A DNA stretch of 64,000 bases from Nostoc sp. PCC 7107 (GTDB lineage: Bacteria > Cyanobacteriota > Cyanobacteriia > Cyanobacteriales > Nostocaceae), in contig NC_019676.1 of assembly GCF_000316625.1 (NCBI RefSeq), positions 5,412,501-5,476,500 of the forward strand. Reading direction: 5' to 3'. The position numbers and the translations under genes were made by a program. This document shows, one piece after another, positions 19,108-29,002 of the stretch. How positions within the stretch are numbered: the first letter of the stretch is position 1; each line of letters begins with the position of its first letter. A model generated the notes under the pieces. The model saw nothing but the letters and a program-made list of their open reading frames with translations. It was not told the origin of the DNA and did not search any database.

Positions 19108-20193
19108 TTATATTCTGGCAATTCCTGAAGTCACAGTACTACGAATATGACCATTTTTAGCAAATTTATTTTGCAGAATTTGTCGATAAACTTCTTCATA
19201 ACCATCAGTCATCCGCTGAAAGCTAAAATGATTTTCCACATACTGACGGCAAGTATATCTGTCTAACTCTGCAACTTTATTAATTGCACTCACACATTCC
19301 GCTACACTATTACAGAGAAAACCAGTCTTGCCATCGGCAATTACCTCTGAGGTAGAACCTAATTTCATCGCAATTACAGGTGTACCTGCTGCCATTGATT
19401 CCACCATCACTAACCCAAACGGTTCGCGCCAAGTAATGGGAAATAAAGTAACTACTGCACCACCCATCAGAGCATTTTTTTGTTGATGATTTGCTTCACC
19501 TAAATACTCAATTTTTTCGCCATCAACTAAAGGTTCAATTTCTTTTTCAAAGTAATCTAAATCAACAATATCTACCTTACCAGCAATTTTTAAATGCCAA
19601 CCAGATTGTTTAGCAATAGCAATTGCTAAATGCGTCCCCTTCTCTGGAGATATCCGCCCTAAAAATGCTAAATAAGGCGGTTCTTTCGGTTCAGGATGGA
19701 ATTTGTAACTACTAATATCTATCCCGTTGTAAACTGTGGCTGTATAATTCAAACCTAGGGAAATTTCCCTTTGGGCTTGAGAAATACTTACAAAAGGTTG
19801 ACGTTTCGCATATTGAAACATCTTTTGATTATCAGGTGTAAAAATCCCGTGTAAAGTATGAACAGTGGGGGTATTAACGAGATTTGCGTAAGGTAGTGAG
19901 GCACAGCCCATGTGTGAGTGAATAATATCAAACTCATCTGCTATGTCGTAGACTGAAGCTAACTGCAACATTTCATAAATGCCAGTTTCTTTAACATCAG
20001 GATCAAGTCGTAAAGCACGAGGATGCACTGATTTTAGCTTGGCTAAACTGATAGAATCACCCGATGCGAATAGAGTAACTTCATGTCCTCGTCGCACTAA
20101 TTCATCGGTCAGTAACCCCACCACTAACTCAATACCCCCGTAAGCTGGAGGTGGTACTCTCTCCCATAGTGGGGCAACTTGAGCTATTTTCAT
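19108..20193 (-). CDS. Glycosyltransferase family 4
   Basis: 361 residues from the ATG at 20193, chosen because AGGAGG sits 6 nt upstream. The GT-B fold is clear. The N-terminal domain opens with 'MKIAQVAPLWERVPPPAYGGIE' and has 'DIIHSHMG'. The C-terminal domain has 'YLAFLGRISPEKGTHLAIAIAK' and the nucleotide-sugar site 'EPFGLVMVESMAAGTPVIA...GSTSEVI'. It should be a retaining enzyme that adds a sugar from a nucleotide donor. The acceptor is unknown and no polysaccharide genes stand next to it. Confidence 0.88.
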   Translation of the reverse strand: MKIAQVAPLWERVPPPAYGGIELVVGLLTDELVRRGHEVTLFASGDSISLAKLKSVHPRALRLDPDVKETGIYEMLQLASVYDIADEFDIIHSHMGCASLPYANLVNTPTVHTLHGIFTPDNQKMFQYAKRQPFVSISQAQREISLGLNYTATVYNGIDISSYKFHPEPKEPPYLAFLGRISPEKGTHLAIAIAKQSGWHLKIAGKVDIVDLDYFEKEIEPLVDGEKIEYLGEANHQQKNALMGGAVVTLFPITWREPFGLVMVESMAAGTPVIAMKLGSTSEVIADGKTGFLCNSVAECVSAINKVAELDRYTCRQYVENHFSFQRMTDGYEEVYRQILQNKFAKNGHIRSTVTSGIARI

Positions 20194-20549
20194 TACAAAC
20201 CTCCTAAAAGATGAATTTGGAATTAATAATGTCTGCTGTTCAATAGTGATAATTTTTTTGGGAAAATCACCCATTTTGATTTATCACTCAGCAATTTTTT
20301 CTTAGCACTATCAATTGGGTTTGAAAACAGAATTTCTAATTAATTTCTTCGATATTTTAGTCTTTAACTTGTAAAAAAATCGTCTACCTTTGTAGGGAAA
20401 TTTCACTCTCCTCAAGAGGTAAAATCAGTACATTAAGCAACTAGAGGTAAGGGACACCCTATACCTATACCTTCTTACACCTCTATTTTTTGACTTTTGA
20501 GTTAAATTAGATACACTAGAAAAATATAGAAAATCACTAAATTCTCAAT
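20194..20549. other. Divergent intergenic region
   Basis: About 355 bp between the divergent glycosyltransferase and permease genes. It is AT-rich and should hold both promoters. No clear operator was recognised. Confidence 0.4.
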
Positions 20550-21350
20550 ATGAATATTTCGCCTACACAAAAAAAACCGCGTGTCGCATGGCAAGCGGTT
20601 TTATCAGTAATTATGTTTATTTTTATGTATTTGCCTATACTGGTATTAGGCTTTTATAGTTTCAACAAGTCTTCTTACAGTGCAACTTGGCAAGGATTTA
20701 CCCTCGATTGGTATGGCAAACTCTTCAGTGACGATCGCATTTTATCCGCTTTGAACAATAGTTTGATAGTTGCCTTTTGCGCCGTGGGAATTTCTGCCGT
20801 GTTGGGAACCTTAATGGCTGTGGGATTAGCGCGGTATAAATTTCCTGGTAAGAGTGTGTATCGGAGTGTAGCTTACTTACCCTTAATTATCCCTGATATT
20901 GCGATCGCTGTTGCCACCTTGGTCTTTCTCGCAGCCTTTGCTGTTCCCTTGAGTTTATGGACAATTGTAGCGGCACACATCGTATTTTGTCTAGCTTACG
21001 TAGGGCTAGTGGTGGGTTCAAGACTCAATAACTTAGATCCTCACCTAGAAGAAGCCGCATTAGATTTAGGCGCTACACCAGTACAAGCATTTATTAAAGT
21101 ATTATTACCACAATTAATGCCAGGAATTGTAGCTGGTTGTCTGCTGGCTTTTGTTCTCAGCTTAGATGATTTTTTGATTGCCAGTTTTACTGCTGGTAGT
21201 GGTTACAATACCTTGCCGATGGAAATTTTTAGTCGGATTAAAGGTGGTGTGAAGCCTGATATCAATGCTCTCAGTATGCTGCTAATTACAGTATCAGCAA
21301 TTGTTGCTTTTGTCGCTGAATTCATGCGGATTTTAGGAGAGAGAAAATAG
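20550..21350 (+). CDS. potC: ABC transporter permease, spermidine/putrescine PotC type
   Basis: 266 residues with six hydrophobic segments starting at about residue 15. The conserved cytoplasmic EAA loop, which docks the ATPase, reads 'EEAALDLGATPVQAFIKVLLPQLMPGI'. The N-terminal block 'YLPILVLGFYSFNKS' and the ending 'EFMRILGERK' fit PotC, the second permease of polyamine importers. No potA, potB or potD gene is adjacent: the upstream gene is a divergent glycosyltransferase and about 480 bp without a gene follows. It would have to work with subunits encoded elsewhere. Confidence 0.85.
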   Translation: MNISPTQKKPRVAWQAVLSVIMFIFMYLPILVLGFYSFNKSSYSATWQGFTLDWYGKLFSDDRILSALNNSLIVAFCAVGISAVLGTLMAVGLARYKFPGKSVYRSVAYLPLIIPDIAIAVATLVFLAAFAVPLSLWTIVAAHIVFCLAYVGLVVGSRLNNLDPHLEEAALDLGATPVQAFIKVLLPQLMPGIVAGCLLAFVLSLDDFLIASFTAGSGYNTLPMEIFSRIKGGVKPDINALSMLLITVSAIVAFVAEFMRILGERK

Positions 21351-21833
21351 TTACTGTAAAAATAACTCGCCAACTAATTGAAGAAAAATCAGCCCTAATA
21401 ATTTTTTTGATACTAATTGTCAGTTGAGAGTGTGATTTCAGCGTTTATTTATCTGCTATTTCACACATAATTTATACTTGATTCTAGCTGGCAACTCCTA
21501 AATTATCTTCAGATAAATAAGTCACAATATATCAATTATTACCAAATCTATACAGCTTGAATTAGTACTTACATCTATCATCAAATACCCTTGACAATGG
21601 CAATATTTCCATCTTATGATTCCTGGGTGATGGAAATTAGTGCTATCATTAATTCTCAAATTTCAAGAGTACCCAAAACAGAGGGACAAATAAATTAATC
21701 TCATCTGTGTTTTTTCATCCTGGTATCTATGCAGATCAGATGAAATATAGTTTATATTTATTTGTCTAGAAATCGGTTTTCAATTCGATAATATTGGGGC
21801 TAACTTTGGACAAGTTGCTACCTCCTCCTCGTT
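21351..21833. other. Intergenic stretch without a recognised feature
   Basis: About 480 bp of AT-rich DNA between the permease gene and the kinase-FGE gene. I see no gene, strong hairpin or repeat in it. Confidence 0.4.
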
Positions 21834-23672
21834 ATGCAAATCTGCCAAAATCCCAATTGTTCAAATCCCTTCAATGCTGACGGCAATAGATTTTGCATAA
21901 GTTGCGGACACAACAGTTTTGGCAAACTGCTGAGAAACCGTTACCGCGTATTAAAACTATTAGGCGAAGGTGGATTTAGTAAAACTTACGCAGCTGAAGA
22001 TGCAGATAGACTAGATGCACCTTGCGTCATTAAACAATTCTTTCCGCAAATTCAAGGAACCGGACAACGTACAAAAGCAGCAGAATTCTTCAAAGAAGAG
22101 GCATTTCGACTGTATGAACTAGGAGAAAATCATAGCCAAATTCCCAGATTATTAGCTTACTTTGCCCAAGGTTCGAGTTTATATTTAGTCCAAGAATTTA
22201 TCCAAGGCAGAACACTCTTAGAAGAAGTTCAAGAGCAAACTTTTAATGAAGAGAAAATCCGCAAAATATTAACTGATTTATTACCAGTATTAGAATTTAT
22301 TCATGCTTGTAATTTCGTCCATCGAGATATCAAACCAGAAAACATCATCCGGCGTGATAGCGATGGCAAATTAGTATTAATTGACTTTGGTGGGGCAAAA
22401 CAAGTAACCCAAACCAGCATAGCTAGACAAGCTACAGTAATTTATACAATGGGTTATGCTCCCAGTGAGCAAATGGCTGGTTTTGCTTGTCCTGCTAGTG
22501 ATTTATATGCTTTGGGGGTCACTTGTGTGCGGTTGCTAACACAATGTTTACCCATCCAAGATGCTTACGGACAAATTAAAGACCCGCTTTATGATGCCAT
22601 GAACGGTCAGTGGTTATGGCAGGAATATTTAGATGCACAAGGTATTTATATTAGCGAAGATTTAAGAAAAATTTTAGATAAATTATTGGAACATTTAGCA
22701 AGTGATCGATATCAATCAGCAACGGAAGTTTTGAATGATTTGAAATCGGCCAAAACCGTAATTATTGAACCACAAATAACACAAGCGACATTCATAAAAT
22801 TACCAACAGAAGCAAAAATTATTAAACCCTTACCGCCCTTAAAAAGCTGTGAATTTGCAGTAGTTACAGTAGACACAGGCGGTAGAGAAGTTAATCGCGA
22901 TCGCACCACCGCCGAATTTTTTGTGGAAGAATTGAGTAAAGGCGTAACCTTAGAAATGTTAGCGATTCCCGGTGGTACTTATTTAATGGGTTCTCCCACC
23001 TTTGAAGGCGATGCAGATGAACGTCCCCAACATCGAGTAGCGATCGCACCCTTTTTTATGGGTAAATATCCTATCACCCAATCACAGTGGCGTGCTGTTG
23101 CAGGCTTACCCAAAATCAAACAAACCTTAAATCCCTACCCTTCTAAATTTAAAGGACTTAACCGCCCCGTAGAAAACGTTTCTTGGCACGAAGCAGTAGA
23201 ATTTTGCATTCGACTTTCCCAACAAACCGGAAGGGAATATCGCCTCCCCAGCGAAGCCGAATGGGAATATGCTTGTCGCGCTGGTACTACCACATCCTTT
23301 CACTTTGGCGAAAAAATCACCACAGAACTAGTCAACTACAGCGATAGCGATACCTATTTGACGGAATCTAAAACCAGATATCGCAAAGAAACCACCGATG
23401 TAGGTAATTTTCAAATCGCCAACGCCTTTGGATTGTACGATATGCACGGGCTAGTTTGGGAATGGTGCGCTGACCCTTGGCACAACAATTACCAAGGCGC
23501 ACCCTCAGATGGCAAAGTTTGGGAAGATGGCGGTGATAATAACCGCCGGGTGCTGCGTGGTGGTTCCTGGAACTTCGGTGCAGAACTGTGTCGCAGCGCC
23601 AGCCGCAGCTGGAATGAATCAGACGGCGGTTTAAGAATTTGTGGTTTTCGCGTCGTCTTTTCTGTGGGATAG
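21834..23672 (+). CDS. Ser/Thr protein kinase fused to a formylglycine-generating-enzyme-like domain
   Basis: 612 residues. There is an N-terminal zinc ribbon (Cys4, 9, 21, 24). The Hanks-type kinase domain spans about 35-300, with the glycine loop 'LLGEGGFSKTY', 'CVIKQF' (ATP lysine), 'HRDIKPEN' (163-170) and 'DFGGAK' (184-189). After a linker, an FGE-sulfatase domain covers about 370-610 ('IPGGTYLMGSPTFEGDADERPQHRV', 'RLPSEAEWEYACRAGT', 'GLYDMHGLVWEWCADPW', 'RVLRGGSWN'). The kinase looks active. The FGE-like part is usually a binding or accessory domain in such cyanobacterial fusions. Substrates are unknown. Confidence 0.92.
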   Translation: MQICQNPNCSNPFNADGNRFCISCGHNSFGKLLRNRYRVLKLLGEGGFSKTYAAEDADRLDAPCVIKQFFPQIQGTGQRTKAAEFFKEEAFRLYELGENHSQIPRLLAYFAQGSSLYLVQEFIQGRTLLEEVQEQTFNEEKIRKILTDLLPVLEFIHACNFVHRDIKPENIIRRDSDGKLVLIDFGGAKQVTQTSIARQATVIYTMGYAPSEQMAGFACPASDLYALGVTCVRLLTQCLPIQDAYGQIKDPLYDAMNGQWLWQEYLDAQGIYISEDLRKILDKLLEHLASDRYQSATEVLNDLKSAKTVIIEPQITQATFIKLPTEAKIIKPLPPLKSCEFAVVTVDTGGREVNRDRTTAEFFVEELSKGVTLEMLAIPGGTYLMGSPTFEGDADERPQHRVAIAPFFMGKYPITQSQWRAVAGLPKIKQTLNPYPSKFKGLNRPVENVSWHEAVEFCIRLSQQTGREYRLPSEAEWEYACRAGTTTSFHFGEKITTELVNYSDSDTYLTESKTRYRKETTDVGNFQIANAFGLYDMHGLVWEWCADPWHNNYQGAPSDGKVWEDGGDNNRRVLRGGSWNFGAELCRSASRSWNESDGGLRICGFRVVFSVG

Positions 23673-23814
23673 GAATTACGCCGCAAAAGCCTTTGAACCT
23701 CTTTATTTCTCAGTGTTCTCTGCGTCTCTGTGGTTCGATATTGTGCAACCTATATGTACATATGTAAGTTTTGTAGGATAAATAGTAAGGCAGTTTAGCT
23801 CAGATTTCCTTAAT

Positions 23815-24057
23815 ATGAACCAGAATTTAGCACCAGCGAGAGTACCAACACCAGGAAAAATTTTAAGTCGAGAAATAGAAGCCCGTGGCTGGACACAGAA
23901 AGATTTAGCCGAAATTATGGGTTGCCCAGTTCAAACTATCAACGAAATTATTCGGATTAACAAGCAAATTACACCTGAAATAGCTATCAAACTCTCACTC
24001 GCCTTGGGGACTTCTCCTGAGTTTTGGACTAACTTGGAAGCCAAATATCGCTTTTAA
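23815..24057 (+). CDS. HigA-like antitoxin / XRE-family regulator
   Basis: 80 residues. A helix-turn-helix covers about 25-65 ('RGWTQKDLAEIMGCPVQTINEIIRINKQITPEIAIKLSLALG'), preceded by 'PTPGKILSREIE' and followed by 'SPEFWTNLEAKYRF', the standard HigA-family frame. HigA proteins bind DNA and neutralise HigB mRNA interferases. No HigB-like gene lies upstream. The next gene (24122) encodes a larger protein with a HEPN-like motif, which might be its partner. Confidence 0.8.
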   Translation: MNQNLAPARVPTPGKILSREIEARGWTQKDLAEIMGCPVQTINEIIRINKQITPEIAIKLSLALGTSPEFWTNLEAKYRF

Positions 24058-24121
24058 TTTTAATTTTTGAATTGAGATATTTTTGTAGTTAAAAGTTTGG
24101 CTGTTTTCCTTATATCATTAG

Positions 24122-25219
24122 TTGGTTTACACTTTCACCCAAAATACAAAATATTTTGACAGTACTTTACTTGGAGTTTCTAGATTGATTGAACATTTCA
24201 CCGGATTTTATACATCCCGTCCATTCTGGGCTGGTGAGCCTCCCATTGATATTAAAACTCTGCTGAATATTGAAAATCAGACGCAACCCTCTGAAATCCA
24301 GAATCAGCTTTATGAGTTAATGTCAGCTATTACATTCTCATACGAAACTAATAACTTCCGACTTTGGATTTGTAAAGATGGAAGGATACTGGTTCACATT
24401 AAAGAGTTAGAAAAAGAAATTGACAAAATTAGAGATAACGGTGATTTTGAAACAGAAAGCAAATTATTAGGACAGTATTTAAATTATATAAATTGTCTTT
24501 ATCTTTTGTTAGATGCTGTTTTAATTGAATTTAAACAGTTCTCATACTTTAATTTATCAGAAATTACAAATAGAGATGTAATTCGTATACGGTTTGAAGA
24601 TGGTAACTGTGACGTAGAAATCATTGCAACTGAAAGTCTAACTTCTATCTACCAAAAAGGACGTTATTTGTTTACATACGACAATATTTTTAGTATGTAT
24701 CATCGACACTCTCTTTCCAAAGATGTTTTTGATTTATTATTTGCTAAATACTCAATTGCTACAGCTAATACTAGTCTGCTGAACAACCTTGCTGAAGTAG
24801 CCAAGAGCTTATCAGAATATAAAATTGGAAATTACTCTACTTCGCTAGTTTTAGCTTGGTTTGTGAGTGAGTCAGCAATCATCAGAATATGGAATAAATA
24901 CCTTGACTCTTCTAATCGGGATTATCCTGATGGAATTCGTCGAATTTCAACAGAACGGAAAAAAATACTTACTGGACGTGATTATACGGTAAGTGTCATC
25001 TCGAATATCCTTGAGTTATCAGGCATAATTCCATTTCCGACGTACCAAAATATTAATACTGTACGTGGATTTCGGAACAAAGTAGTACATGGTGATTCTA
25101 ACTTTACTTGTAGCGCTGAACATTGCCAAAAGGCGATTGAACTAGCTCTTAATCTTACATTGGAAGGAACTGGTTTAAAGGTATTACCTAACTACACACG
25201 TTCACTCCCTGGATTATGA
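24122..25219 (+). CDS. Uncharacterised protein with a C-terminal HEPN-like motif
   Basis: 365 residues, 65 bp after the HigA-like gene and on the same strand. The frame opens straight after a TAG at 24119 and its first usable codon is TTG at 24122, without a visible ribosome site, so the true start is uncertain. Most of the protein is helical and unfamiliar. Near residue 325, 'RGFRNKVVHGD' contains R-N-x3-H, the pattern of HEPN-type RNases, followed by a helix ('CQKAIELALNL') as in HEPN folds. This could be a toxin-like RNase or merely a structural HEPN relative. I do not assign a function. Confidence 0.55.
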   Translation: MVYTFTQNTKYFDSTLLGVSRLIEHFTGFYTSRPFWAGEPPIDIKTLLNIENQTQPSEIQNQLYELMSAITFSYETNNFRLWICKDGRILVHIKELEKEIDKIRDNGDFETESKLLGQYLNYINCLYLLLDAVLIEFKQFSYFNLSEITNRDVIRIRFEDGNCDVEIIATESLTSIYQKGRYLFTYDNIFSMYHRHSLSKDVFDLLFAKYSIATANTSLLNNLAEVAKSLSEYKIGNYSTSLVLAWFVSESAIIRIWNKYLDSSNRDYPDGIRRISTERKKILTGRDYTVSVISNILELSGIIPFPTYQNINTVRGFRNKVVHGDSNFTCSAEHCQKAIELALNLTLEGTGLKVLPNYTRSLPGL

Positions 25220-25254
25220 AGTGTTCAGCAATTTTTGCTATTAATTAATAGTTT

Positions 25255-27147
25255 CTAATCACATAAAGCTAAATCAAACCAGAAAGTTGTACCGATGCCA
25301 ATTTCACTTACCAAGTGAACTTTACTCCCATGTCTTTCCACAATATTTCTGACAATTGATAAACCCAAACCAGTACCTTCTAAAGTATGAACTCGGTTTT
25401 CCACACGGAAGAAGCGGTCAAAAATTGCCTGTTGGTCTTCTGAGCCGATACCAATACCAGTATCAGATATTTCCACGCGCACACGCGGAGACTGATTAGG
25501 AGCGTGGGGTTTGGGATCTAATTGGTAGGTGCGGATAGCTACTTTACCCCCCGCTTTGGTAAATTTCAAGGCATTTCCGACTAAATTAGCTAATACTTGG
25601 AGTAACAAATCATAATTACCCAAAACTAGCGGTAAATTAGGTGCAACTTCTTGAATCAGTTCAATACCTTTATCTTTAGCGTTGAGTTGATAAGTTCGCA
25701 GTGTTTGTTCAATAGCTTGGGCGAGATCTACGCCATCAAAGTTGTAACTCCGACCAGATTCTAACTTAGACAAGTCTAAAACATCGTTAACTAGACGAGT
25801 TAGGCGATCGGTTTCATGGTTAACTGTTTTGAGAAAATCCTGACGCTGTTCTAGACTCAAGTCTTCGCCGTAGTCGTGCAGCGTTTCAATAAAAGATTTG
25901 ATATTGAATAACGGTGTGCGGAGTTCATGGGAAACGTTACTGATAAATTGACCTTTAGCTTCGTTGAGTTCTACTTCCCGCGTAATATCTTGTACAGTAA
26001 TCGCAATTCCTTTAATACTTTCCCGTTGGAGATTGAGTACTGTAGTTAATAAAATCCGAATTGTGCGCTTGGTTGGTTGGTTGAGATGAATACGGAATTC
26101 AGCGCTATCGCACTCACCCGCAGCCATTTCGTAAAGGGGACGAGTGATTTCCATCTGAATAGCTGGGGGTAATTGATGTAAAACATTACTACCTACAACA
26201 TCATGGCCTTCCCAGCAAAAAATCCGGCGTGCTGTGGGGTTGACTAAAATCACCTGCATGTTGTTGTCAATCAACACCGCACCATCAGCAATAGTGGAAA
26301 CTAGGGTTTCTAGCTTGGCTTTTTCGGCAGTGAGTTCTTCAATATTTTGTTCTTCATAGCGTTCTAGACGCTCTGCCATATCATTGAAACTGAGAATTAA
26401 CTCTCCTAGTTCGCCACCTAGGGGTAAATCGATACGCTGTTTGAAATTTCCAGTGGCGATTTGTTTCACACCAACCAGCAGTTCTTTAATTGGCTTGGTG
26501 ATGGTTAAAGCGTTAATTACCCCAGCTAAAATTACCATTACCCAAATTGTGATAAATACGGCGATGGTGACATCACGAGTGAAATTAGTGGAAATAACTG
26601 CTGTTTGGTTGGGGTTGATGCCAATAGCCAATACACCCAGGTATTTTTTGTTAACGATGAGGGGTACAAATACATCGGTGACGATGCCATCTGGAGTGTT
26701 ATGTTGCCGCACCATTGGCTTATCGTTATCACCAGGATAATCTTCTGGCAATTGTATGCGCCGCTCAATTGTCAACAAAGAGTTTTCCACCTCTCGTTCC
26801 CAAAAGGGAATGCCAAAAAAGATTTTGCCGCTTTCGTCAGCGTAGAGCATATACCTCACACTGGAAGTACTGCTGTAAAATCTTTGGGAAAATTGGGCAA
26901 CCTCAGTGAGATTATTTTCCGCAACGAGAGGGGTAACGTTAGCAGCAAGCAGTAGTCCCAAATCGCGGCCGAATCGGGTGTCATTCAGACGGGCATCTTG
27001 CTGAATTGTATTTACAGCCCAAAAGGTCAGACCACTCATCACCAAAGAAACCACTAACGTGGCAACAGCTAGAAGCTTAGTTTGGAGGGTGAAATCTGAC
27101 CACCAATTGGCGATAGCTTCTCGGATTGTTTTTAACAGAGCTAACAT
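25255..27147 (-). CDS. nblS: Sensor histidine kinase NblS (Hik33/DspA type)
   Basis: 630 residues with the full NblS layout. Two membrane helices (about 28-48 and 195-215) flank a periplasmic loop. Then come a HAMP domain ('TITKPIKELLVGVKQIATGNF'), a PAS domain ('IADGAVLIDNNMQVILVNPTARRIF'), the phospho-accepting 'FISNVSHELRTPL' (about residue 405), and the ATPase with 'NLVGNALKFT', 'ISDTGIGIG' and 'LEGTGLGLSIV'. NblS is the essential cyanobacterial kinase for high light, nutrient stress and phycobilisome breakdown. purD lies just upstream on the same strand. Confidence 0.93.
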   Translation of the reverse strand: MLALLKTIREAIANWWSDFTLQTKLLAVATLVVSLVMSGLTFWAVNTIQQDARLNDTRFGRDLGLLLAANVTPLVAENNLTEVAQFSQRFYSSTSSVRYMLYADESGKIFFGIPFWEREVENSLLTIERRIQLPEDYPGDNDKPMVRQHNTPDGIVTDVFVPLIVNKKYLGVLAIGINPNQTAVISTNFTRDVTIAVFITIWVMVILAGVINALTITKPIKELLVGVKQIATGNFKQRIDLPLGGELGELILSFNDMAERLERYEEQNIEELTAEKAKLETLVSTIADGAVLIDNNMQVILVNPTARRIFCWEGHDVVGSNVLHQLPPAIQMEITRPLYEMAAGECDSAEFRIHLNQPTKRTIRILLTTVLNLQRESIKGIAITVQDITREVELNEAKGQFISNVSHELRTPLFNIKSFIETLHDYGEDLSLEQRQDFLKTVNHETDRLTRLVNDVLDLSKLESGRSYNFDGVDLAQAIEQTLRTYQLNAKDKGIELIQEVAPNLPLVLGNYDLLLQVLANLVGNALKFTKAGGKVAIRTYQLDPKPHAPNQSPRVRVEISDTGIGIGSEDQQAIFDRFFRVENRVHTLEGTGLGLSIVRNIVERHGSKVHLVSEIGIGTTFWFDLALCD

Positions 27148-27249
27148 TTTTAATACAGTTGTTAGTAGTTTTTGTGATAAACCCCAACAACTAAAAAATT
27201 AACAGTTAATTTGTTCAACATGGTAGGGGCTAGAGTTAATATCATTGAC

Positions 27250-28536
27250 TCAGCACTCAGTACTCAGCACTTTATAGCCAATGTCTCTCCTATAATATAT
27301 TCCTTCAAACTGAATGAAATGCAGACCTGTGTAAGCTTGGGCGATCGCTTGCGGAAAATTTTCTCCTGTGCCAGTCACATTTAATACCCTTCCCCCATCA
27401 GTGACAACTTGCTGTTGGTCGTTCAAGTTTGTCCCGGCATGAAATACGGTAACTCCCGCTGCTGCTGCTGCGTCAATGCCAGTAATTACCTTGCCCCTTT
27501 GATAATCCCCTGGATAACCACCAGAGGCCGCCACCACAGTAGCCGCTGCGCCACTGTGCCAAGCGATGGGGGGCAGTTCCGCCAACCGCTGCTGTACACA
27601 AGCCAGGATTAAATCTATCAAGGGTGTGGCTAACAATGGCAAAATCACCTGGGTTTCAGGATCACCAAAGCGACAGTTAAATTCCAACACCTGAAAGTCG
27701 CCTTCCGGTGTAATCATCAAGCCGGCGTAAAGCACACCACGATAGTCTATGCCTTTAGTGCGGAGAGTGGCGATCGCTTTCTCTAAAACTTCTGTTTGCA
27801 CCCGTGACATTAATTCTGGTGTGGCAATGGGCGCTGGGCAGTATGCCCCCATCCCCCCAGTATTATCGCCTGTATCACCCTCACCGACTCGTTTATGGTC
27901 TTGGGCTGGTAACAGGGGGCGAATTGTTAACCCATCTGTTAAAGCTAAAACTGATACCTCTTGCCCAATTAAACACTCTTCAATTACAACAAACTCACCA
28001 GCACTGCCGAACTGCCCTTGGAAAATGGCATCAATGGCGCTCTCCGCTTGTTCTATTGTGGTGGCAACTGTTACACCCTTCCCGGCTGCCAAGCCATCGG
28101 CTTTGACAACTATCGGCACACCTTGAGCTTTAATATATGATTTAGCTGCCCCAGCCTCCGTAAATACCGCAGCCTTAGCAGTCGGAATATCAGCTTCCTG
28201 CATCAGTGCCTTTGCCCAAGCCTTGCTGGCCTCAATTTGCGCCCCGGCTTTGACAGGGCCAAATACCATTAGTCCTTGCGCTTGTAAGTAGTCTGTAATT
28301 CCCTTCGCCAGTGGGACTTCTGGCCCGACCACTACCAAAGAAATGTCATTTGCTAGGGCGTATTGGCTGATACCTGCAAAATCATCGACTGCTAAGGGCA
28401 AATTCTGACACCTTGCCATCTTGGCTGTACCACCATTTCCAGGTACACAAACCACTTGTTCAACTTGCTCTGATTGCAATAACTTCCATGCTATGGCGTG
28501 TTCACGCCCTCCATTACCGACAACTAAAACTTTCAC
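27250..28536 (-). CDS. purD: Phosphoribosylamine-glycine ligase
   Basis: 428 residues, full length. It begins 'MKVLVVGNGGREHAIAWKL', the family signature. The ATP-grasp core is visible: 'GVPIVVKADGLAAGKGVTVA', 'VVIEECLIGQEVSVLALTDG', 'PAQDHKRVGEGDTGDNTGGMGAY' and the metal site 'FQVLEFNCRFGDPETQ'. It makes glycinamide ribonucleotide, the second step of purine synthesis. About 100 bp separate it from nblS, which follows on the same strand; co-transcription is possible. Confidence 0.97.
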   Translation of the reverse strand: MKVLVVGNGGREHAIAWKLLQSEQVEQVVCVPGNGGTAKMARCQNLPLAVDDFAGISQYALANDISLVVVGPEVPLAKGITDYLQAQGLMVFGPVKAGAQIEASKAWAKALMQEADIPTAKAAVFTEAGAAKSYIKAQGVPIVVKADGLAAGKGVTVATTIEQAESAIDAIFQGQFGSAGEFVVIEECLIGQEVSVLALTDGLTIRPLLPAQDHKRVGEGDTGDNTGGMGAYCPAPIATPELMSRVQTEVLEKAIATLRTKGIDYRGVLYAGLMITPEGDFQVLEFNCRFGDPETQVILPLLATPLIDLILACVQQRLAELPPIAWHSGAAATVVAASGGYPGDYQRGKVITGIDAAAAAGVTVFHAGTNLNDQQQVVTDGGRVLNVTGTGENFPQAIAQAYTGLHFIQFEGIYYRRDIGYKVLSTEC

Positions 28537-29002
28537 TGATTTCCTCTTACGTCCCTTGTGACATGAGAATACTCTAGGAAGTCAAAAGTCAAAAGTCAAA
28601 AGTCAAAAGACTTCATCTCCCCAACCTTTGCGCTATTGCCAATGACAGCTATGTACTAGAACTACTCGCGGATCAATTTTTCACTAATTTAGGTACTGAT
28701 GCAAGTCCTTGATCAGGCAAAGGTATAAATAAACTTACTGACAGCATATTTCTTGTTAATAAAAGTACATTATTTAGGTAATAAAACTAGGTAGAGAGAC
28801 TATGATGATTCCGACTTCGGAATTCTACTGTAATTATTATGTTTGAAATTAAATTAATCTTAGGTAATATACGTAAGTAATTTTGCTATATTTTCATGAT
28901 TAATTTAAACATTACTGCTAAATGGTGACGTTTCTACAAGATAAGTATTAACCTGTGAATATTGCAGTCAGGGAAATATTAGAAAACAGGTAAATAGAGA
29001 AC
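28537..29002. other. Divergent intergenic region with heptamer repeats
   Basis: Between purD (-) and the epimerase gene (+). Four tandem GTCAAAA heptamers lie at 28581-28609, the STRR type typical of Nostocales. No gene is seen in the rest. Confidence 0.6.
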
